A stretch of 14,067 bases of DNA from an uncultured Collinsella sp. (GTDB taxonomy: Bacteria; Actinomycetota; Coriobacteriia; Coriobacteriales; Coriobacteriaceae), in NCBI GenBank assembly GCA_900759335.1, contig CAAEUX010000059.1, positions 1-14,067 of the forward strand. Reading direction: 5' to 3'. The position numbers and the translations under genes were made by a program. How positions within the stretch are numbered: position 1 is the stretch's first letter; every line of letters begins with the position of its first letter. The notes under the pieces are model-generated. The model was not told the origin of the DNA. It made no database searches and worked only from the letters and a program-made list of their open reading frames with translations. Below, in pieces: positions 7,529 through 14,044 of this stretch.

Positions 7529-7561
7529 CGTAATGCAAGTTTGTATCCAAGCAGGATATAG

Positions 7562-7662
7562 GGGTTTCCCAGGTGCCCGAGATTGCCCCGAAAGAGGAGC
7601 GCCGCGTACTTTGGTACGCAAGCGACGGTTTGAGGGGCAAGGTCGGGTGCCTGGGGAAGCCC
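7562..7662. repeat. Large imperfect inverted repeat in the dipeptidase 3' region
   Basis: The left arm 7562-7589 and right arm 7634-7662 are complementary at 23 positions with five mismatches and one bulge. Inside is a perfect small hairpin, GCGTAC (7604-7609) and GTACGC (7614-7619), with a TTTG loop. The right arm runs into the stop codon of the dipeptidase gene. Transcribed from that gene it would form a roughly 100-nt stem structure upstream of the terminator. It could be a MITE-like repeat, a 3'-UTR structure or a processed small RNA; the sequence alone does not decide. Confidence 0.6.
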
Positions 7663-9098
7663 TACAGCTCAAGTTCGTTGAGGCGCAGGATCGCCACGAT
7701 ATAAATCTTGAGCGCCTGTTTAAGCTGTTCCTCGTTGGCGCACTCGTTGGGGCCGTGCATCTGGCCGCCCCATGCGGGCAGCTCCAGGCCGGTCTCCTCG
7801 GGGCCAAACGATACGGCACGGGCAAAGTTGCGCGCGTACGTGCCGCCGCCCATAGCAAAGGGCTCAGCATGCTTGCCCGTAAACTCGTTATAGGTATCAA
7901 TAAGCGCCTTCACGGCCGGATCGTCGGCAGACACCGAGAACGGCACCTTAGCGCGACCCAGCTGACACGTCACGCCAAAACGGCCCACGAGCGGGTCGAG
8001 CTGCTCGCGGATGGTATCGGCACTCGTGCTGTCGGGGAAGCGCACGTCGATGACCTGCTCAATATGGCCATCCGCCACGCGGATGACGCCAGCGTTGCAG
8101 GTAAGCGGGCCAAACGCCGGACTCGTCGCATCGATACCCAGGCCGCGGCCATAGGCATCCGCATGCACAAAGGCCAGGAACTTGACGAACTCGTGCTCGG
8201 CAGGCGTCAGCAGGCGTTCGTCGCGTGCACCAAACGCGTCCTCGGCCTCGCGCAGATACGCCACGATCAGGCCGACGGCGTTAATCGTTCCCTCGGGCAT
8301 CGAGGCATGACCGCCAATGCCATGGGCAAAAATCTGCGCGTGCCCGTTATCGAGCGCCGTAATCTCCAAGCGGTCGGCGTTCTCGACCGGCGCCGGCAGC
8401 TCATCAGCGGCAATCGCGAGCTCGCAGATGGACTGCGACGGAATGGCGTTGCTCGCCTCGGCACCGCTCCAGGACACAATGCGCCCGCCGTCGATCTTGG
8501 GGCTCACGAACGTCGCCCCAAACTGGCCCTTCTCGGCATTGCAGACCGGGAACTCGGCATCGGGCGTAAACAAAAAGTCGGGGTCTGCGTGATTCTCCAG
8601 ATAATGGTGAACGTCGGACATGCCCACTTCCTCATCGCAGCCCAGCAGCGCGCGGAAGGTATAGCGCGGCACAATGCCGTGCTTGAGCAGGTAGGCACCG
8701 GCGTAGAGCGACAACACCGCCGGACCCTTGTCATCAATCACGCCACGGCCGAGCAGCCAGCCCTCGCGACGCTCCATCGCGAACGGGTCGGTGTTCCAGC
8801 CGGGGCCGGCGGGCACCACGTCCACGTGGCAGATGGTCGCGAGCTGCTTGTCGCCGCGACCCGGGATATCGGCAATGCCCACATAGCCCTCGTCGTCGCT
8901 CGTCTGGTAGCCGAGCTTTTGCGCAATGCCGAGCGCGCAATCGAGCGCATCACGAACCGGGCGGCCAAACGGCGCGCTAGGCTCCGCATCGGCAGCAACG
9001 GCTACGGACGGATAACTCACCAGCTGCTCGATATCGGCGACGACGTCCTCCCAGACCTCGTCGACATACTCGGTAACGCTCTGCTCCACCTGATTCAT
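7662..9098 (-). CDS. M20 family dipeptidase, PepV/Sapep-like
   Basis: A 478-residue cytosolic di-zinc peptidase expected to hydrolyse dipeptides or very short peptides. M20 motifs are clear: H91 and D93 in CHVDVVPAGPGWNTDPF, bridging D122 in GRGVIDDKG, catalytic E156 and metal E157 in GCDEEVGMSD, D180 in TPDAEFPV, and H448 in GQMHGPNE. PDAEFPV and GGGTYAR are typical of PepV-like enzymes (about 465-470 residues) rather than DapE or ArgE. A lid/dimer-like domain interrupts the catalytic domain after about residue 190. The frame is open to 9143, but the ATG at 9098 has a strong AAGGAGG 6 bases before it. It follows the HAD gene by 54 bases, probably in one unit. Confidence 0.92.
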   Translation of the reverse strand: MNQVEQSVTEYVDEVWEDVVADIEQLVSYPSVAVAADAEPSAPFGRPVRDALDCALGIAQKLGYQTSDDEGYVGIADIPGRGDKQLATICHVDVVPAGPGWNTDPFAMERREGWLLGRGVIDDKGPAVLSLYAGAYLLKHGIVPRYTFRALLGCDEEVGMSDVHHYLENHADPDFLFTPDAEFPVCNAEKGQFGATFVSPKIDGGRIVSWSGAEASNAIPSQSICELAIAADELPAPVENADRLEITALDNGHAQIFAHGIGGHASMPEGTINAVGLIVAYLREAEDAFGARDERLLTPAEHEFVKFLAFVHADAYGRGLGIDATSPAFGPLTCNAGVIRVADGHIEQVIDVRFPDSTSADTIREQLDPLVGRFGVTCQLGRAKVPFSVSADDPAVKALIDTYNEFTGKHAEPFAMGGGTYARNFARAVSFGPEETGLELPAWGGQMHGPNECANEEQLKQALKIYIVAILRLNELEL

Positions 9099-9152
9099 GG
9101 ACGACCTCCTTACCAATGAGCGACGGGTACGCCCGCCCCTCACATCAAATAC

Positions 9153-9815
9153 TTATATAGCGAAAAGTTTAGCAAGCTCGGCCACCGAGTGCACCACCGC
9201 ATCGGCGCCCGCAGCCTCGTGCTCCCCCGGCGCCGCCGCACCCGAATAGATGCCAATGCACGGCACGCCCATCGCGTGCGCGCCCTCGACGTCGTTAAAG
9301 CGATCGCCGATCATCACGGCCTCGTCCGCGGTCGCGCCCAGGGCCGCCAGCGCATCGCGGACCGAATCCGCCTTGGTCTCGCGGCCCTGCGGCGGATTCA
9401 TGCCAACCACGGCCTCAAACTGAGAAAGCCCCAGTTCACCCACCATGTCAACGCACTTTGCCTCCATGCGCGACGTCGCCACGGCCAAGCGCTTGCCCTG
9501 GGCGACCAACCCATCCAGCAGCTCGGGGATCCCGTCGAACACGGGATACTCCTCCGGTCCCAGCTCGTCAAAAAAAGCGCGGTACTCGTCGGCCACCACA
9601 AGCGACTCCTCGCGGGAGAAGCCATAAAAGTCGTGAAAACTCTTCCACAGGGGCGGCCCGATCATGCGGCGCAGGTCACCCATCTGCGCCTCCGAAAACC
9701 CGCGTGCAGCCAGCGTCTTGCGCGTCGAGGTCATCACCGCCCGACCCGTATCGGCCACCGTGCCATCAAAATCAAACAGCACGACCGGCCGCTTGCATAT
9801 CTCCAGCGCCTCCAT
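9153..9815 (-). CDS. HAD family phosphatase, phosphoglycolate-phosphatase-like
   Basis: A 220-residue HAD subfamily IA hydrolase. Catalytic motifs are DFDGT with D15 and D17, T114 in AVATSR, K148, and GDRFND (170-175) with D171 and D175. A small helical cap (about 20-95) sits between the first two motifs, the layout of Gph/PpaX-type phosphatases; GIPELLDGLVAQGKRLAVATSR is typical. The substrate is not determined by the sequence. Starts at 9848, 9821 and 9815 are possible. The ATG at 9815 is preferred because GAAGAGG is about 7 bases away; at 9821 the site would abut the start. It is first in a unit with the dipeptidase and divergent from the DegV gene. Confidence 0.9.
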   Translation of the reverse strand: MEALEICKRPVVLFDFDGTVADTGRAVMTSTRKTLAARGFSEAQMGDLRRMIGPPLWKSFHDFYGFSREESLVVADEYRAFFDELGPEEYPVFDGIPELLDGLVAQGKRLAVATSRMEAKCVDMVGELGLSQFEAVVGMNPPQGRETKADSVRDALAALGATADEAVMIGDRFNDVEGAHAMGVPCIGIYSGAAAPGEHEAAGADAVVHSVAELAKLFAI

Positions 9816-9863
9816 CGGCATCCCTCTTCCCCAGTTGACGATTTCCACACCGACACTTCAAAC

Positions 9864-9879
9864 TGTTGACTATTCAACA
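9864..9879. promoter_or_regulatory. Palindrome in the HAD/DegV divergent region
   Basis: TGTTGA CTAT TCAACA is a perfect 6-bp inverted repeat with a 4-base centre. It lies in the 156-base A/T-richer gap between divergent genes and includes a TTGACT that resembles a plus-strand -35 box. It may be an operator; no adjacent regulator gene identifies the protein. Confidence 0.35.
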
Positions 9880-9909
9880 ATTTAACCTAGCAATGTAGAG
9901 CAACTCCAC

Positions 9910-9915
9910 TATACT
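9910..9915 (+). promoter_or_regulatory. Candidate -10 box for the DegV gene
   Basis: TATACT is close to the sigma-70 -10 consensus and lies about 57 bases before the DegV start. No good -35 is found 17 bases upstream (CTAGCA), so this is tentative. Confidence 0.35.
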
Positions 9916-9971
9916 TGTCGCACTTTGCTCTCAGAAGGCGGCGCCGTCGCGCCCCAACGAAAGGTGCAATT

Positions 9972-10832
9972 ATGTCTTTTGCCATCATAACCGACTCCAC
10001 GTCGGACATCTCCCCCGCCCGCGCCCAAGAGCTCGGCATTTACGTGATTCCGCTGCATGTGATTATCGAGGGCGAGGACCTGCTCGACCAGGTGCAGATT
10101 ACCGCCCAGGAGTACGTCGCGCGCATGGCCGGCTCCGAGCAGCTGCCGCACACCTCGCAGCCGAGTGCCGGCGAGTTCAAGGAACTCTTTGACCGCGTGC
10201 GCGCCGACGGTCACGATAGCGCCATCTTTATCTCGCTGTGCAGCGAGTGGTCCGCCTGCTATGCCAACGCCAGCCTGATGGCCGAAACGCACGAGCTCGA
10301 CGTGCGCTGCATCGACTCGCGCACCGGCTCGGGCGCCGAGGGCCTGCTGGTGGAGTACGCGCTGGCCATGCGCGAGGACGGCCGCAGCCTGGACGAGACC
10401 GAGGCGCAGATCCGCGCGACGCTGCCCGACGCCCACCTGCTGCTGATTCCCCGCACGCTCGAGAATCTCGTTAAGAACGGCCGCGCGCCCAAGCTCGCCG
10501 GCCAGCTCACGCAAATGCTCAACATTCGCCTGGCCGTTTCGCCGGAGTGGAAATCGGGCGAGATCAAGGCCATAAAAAAGGGCCGCGGTGCCAAACGCAT
10601 CGTTACCAACACCATGGCCGATTGCCTCGCATTTTTGGCCGAGCATCCGGGCTCCAGCGTGCGCGTGCTCACGACCGGCGCCGCCGAGGAGCAGGAGCTC
10701 GTCAGCCAAGCGCTCGCAGGCCAAGACTATGTAGACGCCGGCACCGGCCCCATCGGCTGCACCATCGCCACCCATGTAGGCGTCGATGCCATAGCCATCA
10801 GCTACTGCCCCCGCTACCAGCCCATCCACTAG
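9972..10832 (+). CDS. DegV family fatty-acid-binding protein
   Basis: A 286-residue DegV (EDD fold) protein. Family members bind a fatty acid in a deep pocket, and some (FakB) present it to a fatty acid kinase (FakA) for phospholipid synthesis. The N-terminal TDSTSD motif (residues 7-12), the PLHVIIEGEDLLD strand-turn, SQPSAGEF and the LENLVKNGRAPKLAGQLTQMLNIRLAV segment are all characteristic. Length matches the family (about 280). The start at 9972 has AAAGG 7 bases upstream and the conserved domain begins at once; the open frame to 9915 reads arginine-rich leader. It is the only plus-strand gene. No fakA-like kinase is in the window, so a FakB role is inference. Confidence 0.93.
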   Translation: MSFAIITDSTSDISPARAQELGIYVIPLHVIIEGEDLLDQVQITAQEYVARMAGSEQLPHTSQPSAGEFKELFDRVRADGHDSAIFISLCSEWSACYANASLMAETHELDVRCIDSRTGSGAEGLLVEYALAMREDGRSLDETEAQIRATLPDAHLLLIPRTLENLVKNGRAPKLAGQLTQMLNIRLAVSPEWKSGEIKAIKKGRGAKRIVTNTMADCLAFLAEHPGSSVRVLTTGAAEEQELVSQALAGQDYVDAGTGPIGCTIATHVGVDAIAISYCPRYQPIH

Positions 10833-10845
10833 GGACGCCCACATC

Positions 10846-10912
10846 AGTTGCGGTGAAATAGGGACCGTTTTTGGCTTATTAGCTGTCAATCAATCCCTAT
10901 TCCACCGCAACT
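10846..10912. repeat. Inverted repeat between convergent DegV and toxin genes, copy C
   Basis: AGTTGCGGTGAAATAGGGA (10846-10864) and its reverse complement at 10894-10912 match at 18 of 19 positions with a 29-base loop. Both arms carry TTGCGGTG, equal to CACCGCAA in copies A and B. It sits 13 bases after the DegV stop and 13 bases before the toxin stop. It could act as a transcription stop in either direction, but it has no adjacent T-run. Confidence 0.6.
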
Positions 10913-10925
10913 TGGAAATCGGCGA

Positions 10926-11234
10926 TCAGCCCAGCGGACCCTGAAACAGCTCCTGATGAGTGCCCATTCTCACCAGCCTAATCACTGGGTTAGTCTTATG
11001 GGGAAGATAAAGAACGACCACATCGACCAAGCCATCGGATAGGTGGAAATCGATGTGGCCGTTGTAGTTTCCGCCCGGGTTTGAGAGCTCGTGGGCGCCA
11101 TACTCCGCCGGAAGTGACCCATGGGCCACAAGCTCTGCAACCGCCGCTTTAAACTCACTTTTTAGCTGCGGATGCATGCGCATCGTTCGTTTGTAGTCCA
11201 CCTTAAATTGAGCCTCGACTTTAATCTCGAACAT
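10926..11234 (-). CDS. Type II toxin, YafQ/RelE-family mRNA interferase
   Basis: A 102-residue protein of the RelE/ParE superfamily, most like YafQ, expected to cut mRNA on the translating ribosome when free of its antitoxin. By alignment to E. coli YafQ the active-site residues are present: H48 (AHEL), H60 or H64, D67, H93 in GTH and F97. The tryptophan that follows the aspartate in E. coli YafQ is glycine here. The ATG is 2 bases after the antitoxin stop with GAGGAA in the end of that gene, so the pair is coupled. Base composition is lower in G+C than neighbours (40% in the line 11221-11280), suggesting acquisition by transfer. The toxin looks intact. Confidence 0.9.
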   Translation of the reverse strand: MFEIKVEAQFKVDYKRTMRMHPQLKSEFKAAVAELVAHGSLPAEYGAHELSNPGGNYNGHIDFHLSDGLVDVVVLYLPHKTNPVIRLVRMGTHQELFQGPLG

Positions 11235-11236
11235 CG

Positions 11237-11536
11237 CTATTCCTCATCGAGGAATGACATAAGCTCATCAGCGTTATTGAATGACAGGCTATCGTCCGGC
11301 AAAATCCCCAACTCATGAGCCTCGGCGATCACCATGGCACGCCTCGTCGCCTCGTTGGGCACCTCCGCCCTTCCTACAATCTCAAAAGGAATCTTTCGCT
11401 GATTTACCAGCTGCCGAACGGCAAGATTGAGATAGGAATTGAGGCTGAGGCCGACCGAATCCAAGAACTCAGTCGCCTGCTCCTTGAGCCCCTCTTCGAT
11501 TCGAACCGTCGTAGGCTTAACTGTTGCTGTAGACAT
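11237..11536 (-). CDS. Type II antitoxin, RelB/DinJ family
   Basis: A 99-residue antitoxin partner of the following toxin gene. The N-terminal half (about 8-48) is a ribbon-helix-helix DNA-binding domain: TTVRIEEGLKEQATEFLDSVGLSLNSYLNLAVRQ. The C-terminal half, which should wrap the toxin, is less conserved and ends with an acidic helix (ADELMSFLDEE). It is expected to neutralise the toxin and repress its own promoter. The ATG at 11536 has a strong GAGGAGG 6 bases before it. It is first in a two-gene unit with a long palindrome in its promoter region. Confidence 0.92.
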   Translation of the reverse strand: MSTATVKPTTVRIEEGLKEQATEFLDSVGLSLNSYLNLAVRQLVNQRKIPFEIVGRAEVPNEATRRAMVIAEAHELGILPDDSLSFNNADELMSFLDEE

Positions 11537-11567
11537 TTGCGACCTCCTCGCCCTCGTCTTTTACACC

Positions 11568-11619
11568 AGTATACCCAATATAAATGGCAATCTGATGTTA
11601 AATAACATCAGATTGCCAT
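11568..11619 (-). promoter_or_regulatory. Promoter and palindromic operator of the toxin-antitoxin operon
   Basis: A -10 box TATACT lies at 11573-11568 on the minus strand. Upstream is a palindrome with two perfect 17-base arms (11584-11600 and 11603-11619) and a 2-base centre. The expected -35 position (11596-11591, ATCAGA) falls inside the palindrome, so a bound antitoxin or complex would block the promoter. Alternatively the palindrome followed by TTTATATT might act as a terminator for the LOG gene, whose stop is 30 bases away; both uses are possible. Confidence 0.55.
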
Positions 11620-11649
11620 GCGTATTCATGTCGCGTGGGCACGATTGAT

Positions 11650-12408
11650 CTACATCAGCCCGCTCAGGGCAATGTCGACGGCCTCGTTGAGGTCGTCGGT
11701 GATGTGTACGAGCTCGGGATCGAGCGGGCTGATCATACCGGCATCCATCACCGGGCCGTTGAGCCAGTCGAACAGGCCCTGCCAGTACTCGGTACCCACC
11801 AGCACAAGCGGCATGCGCTTGACCTTGTGCGTCTGCACCAGCGTGAGCACCTCGAACATCTCGTCGAGCGTGCCAAAACCGCCGGGAAACACGATAGCAC
11901 CCGAGCTGTATTTGACGAACATGGTCTTGCGCACAAAGAAGTAACGGAAGTCCATGCCGAGGTTCACGTATTTATTGAGCCCATGCTCGTGCGGCAACTC
12001 AATGCCCAGGCCAACTGACTTGCCGTTGACACTCGCCGCTCCCCTGTTGGCCGCTTCCATGATGCCGGGGCCGCCACCGGTGATGACCGCCACACCACGT
12101 TGCGCAATCTTGCGACCGACCGCGCGCGCCGCCTTGTAGAGCGGATCGGTCTTGGGCGTGCGGGCGCTGCCGAAGATGGTCACCGCGGGCCCGAGCTCGG
12201 CAAGCGCGCCAAAGCCGTCGACAAACTCTGCCTGAATGCGCAGCACGCGCCAGGGGTCGGCATGCAGCCAGTCGGTCGACTCCTCGGGCGCCAGCAGGTT
12301 GGCGTAGGTGTTGTCCTTAGGAATCATGGGGCCGCGCATGAACACGGGGCCGCGGCGGTACGTCTCGTCGTAGGCAGGCTCGCCCTCGACATTCTCGTTC
12401 TTAATCAT
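11650..12408 (-). CDS. LOG family (TIGR00730-type) Rossmann-fold protein
   Basis: A 252-residue LOG-family protein. Characterised members are cytokinin-type nucleoside 5'-monophosphate phosphoribohydrolases, releasing a base from AMP-like nucleotides. In most bacteria the physiological substrate is unknown. Visible motifs are the nucleotide loop GGGPGIMEAANRGA (111-124), R160-K161 in FFVRKTMF, and the signature PGGFGTLDEMFE (175-186), together forming the active site. The N-terminal 50-60 residues extend beyond short LOG proteins (about 190), as in the larger bacterial class. The ATG at 12408 has TAGGAG 5 bases before it; the frame is open to 12510 but that part crosses a terminator. It is a single-gene unit. 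Confidence 0.92.
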   Translation of the reverse strand: MIKNENVEGEPAYDETYRRGPVFMRGPMIPKDNTYANLLAPEESTDWLHADPWRVLRIQAEFVDGFGALAELGPAVTIFGSARTPKTDPLYKAARAVGRKIAQRGVAVITGGGPGIMEAANRGAASVNGKSVGLGIELPHEHGLNKYVNLGMDFRYFFVRKTMFVKYSSGAIVFPGGFGTLDEMFEVLTLVQTHKVKRMPLVLVGTEYWQGLFDWLNGPVMDAGMISPLDPELVHITDDLNEAVDIALSGLM

Positions 12409-12424
12409 GGGTACTCCTATCGAG

Positions 12425-12472
12425 AAAAAGAAAAACGGGCGGGGTCGACGCCATGCGCCAAACACCCGCCCG
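12425..12472 (-). terminator. Intrinsic terminator after tgt
   Basis: Read on the minus strand, CGGGCGGG (12472-12465) pairs with CCCGCCCG (12443-12436), and is followed by TTTTTCTTTTTC. It lies about 150 bases after the tgt stop and ends 17 bases before the LOG start codon. The 150 bases between (12473-12621) show no gene, only a small palindrome GCTTGCAAGC (12513-12522). Confidence 0.8.
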
Positions 12473-12621
12473 AACATCAACCATTCGGTATGGTACCCAC
12501 GATGCATCAAGTGCTTGCAAGCTATCGGTCAGCGGTCGCGCAGACCGTGTTAGCGAACGCGATGACCGGCCAGCGCTCGCCCCTTGCCGTTGCCAGCGCT
12601 CTGCAAGCGCCCGCGCCGCTC

Positions 12622-13761
12622 TTAGTAGTCCACCGCCGCAGGACTGTTCATCCAGTCACTCACGAACGCGCCGTAGCGGCCCTCGATAATGGCCTGGCGG
12701 GCACGCTGCATAAGGTTGAGCAGGTAGTAGATGTTGTGCATCGACAGCAGAATACCGCCGAGCATCTCCTTCTGCGTGACCATGTGGCGGATGAGCGCGC
12801 GGCTGTAGCCGCCCGTGCACACCGGGCAGGTGCAGGTGGGGTCGATGGGGCCGTCGTCGTGCGCAAAGCGCGCGTTACGGAAGTTGAGGCGACCCTCACT
12901 GGAGAACGCCGTACCCATGCGGCCGGTGCGCGTCGGCAGCACGCAGTCGAACATGTCGATGCCCACGCCAACGCCGCGCACGAGCGTGGTAGGGTTGCCG
13001 ACGCCCATGAGGTAGCGCGGCTTGTGCTTAGGCATGTACTCGGAAACCAGCGGCGCCAGCGTCTCGAACATAGTCTCGTGGTCCTCGCCCACCGAGTAGC
13101 CGCCGATGCCGTAACCGGGGAAGTCGCCGCACTCCTCCAGATGGCGCAGCGAGCGCAGGCGCAGATCCAGATGCATGCCACCCTGGACGATGCCAAAGAG
13201 CGCCTGGTCATCGCGGGTGTGAGCCTTGTAGCAGCGCTCGGCCCACATACTCGACAGCTCAACGGCGCGCTCAACGTAGGCGCGCGTGGCGGGATAGCCC
13301 GGGCATTGGTCGAGCTGCATGCAGATGTCGGAACCGAGCTTCATGGCGATTTCCATGTTGTCCTCGGGCGTCCAGAACACATGGCGGCCGTCGTAGTCGT
13401 TGACGATAAAGCGCACGCCCTCGTCGGTGAGCTTGACGGCGTCGTTGTGGCTGAACACCTGGAAGCCGCCCGAGTCGGTAAGAATGGGGCCATGCCAGTT
13501 CATAAACTTGTGCAGCCCGCCCAGCTCGGCGATGGTGTCCTCGCCGGGACGCATGGACAGGTGATAGGTATTGGCAAGCACGATCTGGGCGCCGAGCTGT
13601 TTAACGGTCTCGGTAGGAATGCCCTTGACGTTTGCCTTGGTGCCCACGGGCATGAAGATCGGCGTCTCGATGTCGCCATGTGGGGTGTGCAGCACGCCGG
13701 CACGCGCATGCGTCGTCGGATCCTCGGCGATCAGGTCGAATTTAAAAAGGCTCTGGTCCAT
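12622..13761 (-). CDS. tgt: tRNA-guanine(34) transglycosylase (queuine/preQ1 tRNA-ribosyltransferase)
   Basis: A 379-residue TIM-barrel enzyme that replaces guanine 34 in GUN-anticodon tRNAs with preQ1 or queuine in queuosine modification. The catalytic D96 lies in DSGGFQVFS (96-104), the base-binding loop is FGIVQGG (189-195), the nucleophile is D272 in DMFDCVLPTR, and the zinc site is C310, C312, C315 and H342 (CTCPVC and MHN). Length matches bacterial Tgt. The specificity loop reads GGYSVGE (220-226), whereas Bacillus- and E. coli-type enzymes have GGLSVGE or GGLAVGE. The ATG at 13761 has AAGGAG 9 bases before it and matches the family start. No queA, queF or other queuosine gene is in the window, so de novo versus salvage is open. 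Confidence 0.96.
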   Translation of the reverse strand: MDQSLFKFDLIAEDPTTHARAGVLHTPHGDIETPIFMPVGTKANVKGIPTETVKQLGAQIVLANTYHLSMRPGEDTIAELGGLHKFMNWHGPILTDSGGFQVFSHNDAVKLTDEGVRFIVNDYDGRHVFWTPEDNMEIAMKLGSDICMQLDQCPGYPATRAYVERAVELSSMWAERCYKAHTRDDQALFGIVQGGMHLDLRLRSLRHLEECGDFPGYGIGGYSVGEDHETMFETLAPLVSEYMPKHKPRYLMGVGNPTTLVRGVGVGIDMFDCVLPTRTGRMGTAFSSEGRLNFRNARFAHDDGPIDPTCTCPVCTGGYSRALIRHMVTQKEMLGGILLSMHNIYYLLNLMQRARQAIIEGRYGAFVSDWMNSPAAVDY

Positions 13762-13864
13762 AAACTGGAACTCCTTGGTTGCGGTTCATACGCAAACCAT
13801 TATACGGGCAACCCGCAAGAAGCACCGACTCGACAGAAACTAGTGCAAAGGAAACCTGCCCCCT

Positions 13865-13895
13865 TGCACCAATGCACCAATGCACCAATGCACCA
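13865..13895. repeat. Tandem repeat of TGCACCAA
   Basis: Three exact copies of TGCACCAA are followed by a fourth, TGCACCA. It lies upstream of tgt, beyond the likely promoter. Such octamer tracts can change length by slippage; no coding frame depends on it here. Confidence 0.9.
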
Positions 13896-13901
13896 GGATA
13901 A

Positions 13902-13938
13902 AAATGATCCGTTTTCCTCCGTCCCCAACGGATCATTT
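13902..13938 (-). repeat. Hairpin with 12-bp perfect stem, copy D
   Basis: AAATGATCCGTT (13902-13913) and AACGGATCATTT (13927-13938) are perfect complements with a 13-base loop. On the minus strand the loop holds GGGGACGGAGG and the stem ends in a TTTTTA run, so it could terminate minus-strand transcription. The GGGGACG motif is shared with the other intergenic elements. Confidence 0.55.
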
Positions 13939-14003
13939 CCGACAGCCACAGCAACGCCGATGTTATGGCACCGACAGACACTATGACCCAATCCGAGGGC
14001 ACT

Positions 14004-14044
14004 AAAAAGATAGGAGCCCCCGCTCGTGACCGCGGGTCGGGGCT
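14004..14044 (-). terminator. Probable terminator of a gene beyond the right edge
   Basis: AGCCCC and GGGGCT (14015-14020, 14039-14044), or equivalently AGCC plus CCCGC with a bulge, form a hairpin. On the minus strand it is followed after 6 bases by TTTTTAG. The delayed T-run makes it weaker than the others. It would close a minus-strand gene starting outside the window. Confidence 0.45.

Larger units (their letters stand above)
7273..7661. other. Non-coding stretch between dipeptidase gene and pstS
   Basis: This 389-base interval has no credible gene. From left to right it holds the pstS leader with a 6-bp GC hairpin (GCGGGC 7298-7303, GCCCGC 7309-7314), a stretch where I could find no clear minus-strand sigma-70 promoter, repeat copy B (7466-7499), the dipeptidase terminator (7501-7528) and the large imperfect inverted repeat (7562-7662). 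Confidence 0.7.

Noticed and set aside
7533..9119. A 528-codon plus-strand open frame across the dipeptidase
   Set aside because: It is antisense to a complete M20 gene with a strong ribosome site and all metal ligands.
9909..10889. A 326-codon minus-strand open frame across DegV
   Set aside because: DegV on the plus strand has the family motifs and a ribosome site; the minus frame is Gly/Ala/His-rich and runs through the repeat at 10846-10912.
12513..12522. GCTTGCAAGC palindrome between tgt and LOG
   Set aside because: A 10-base palindrome downstream of tgt and before its terminator; too short to assign a role.
12100..13986. A 628-codon plus-strand open frame across tgt and part of the LOG gene
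   Set aside because: It is antisense to tgt, crosses a terminator and a tandem repeat, and has no domain or ribosome site.
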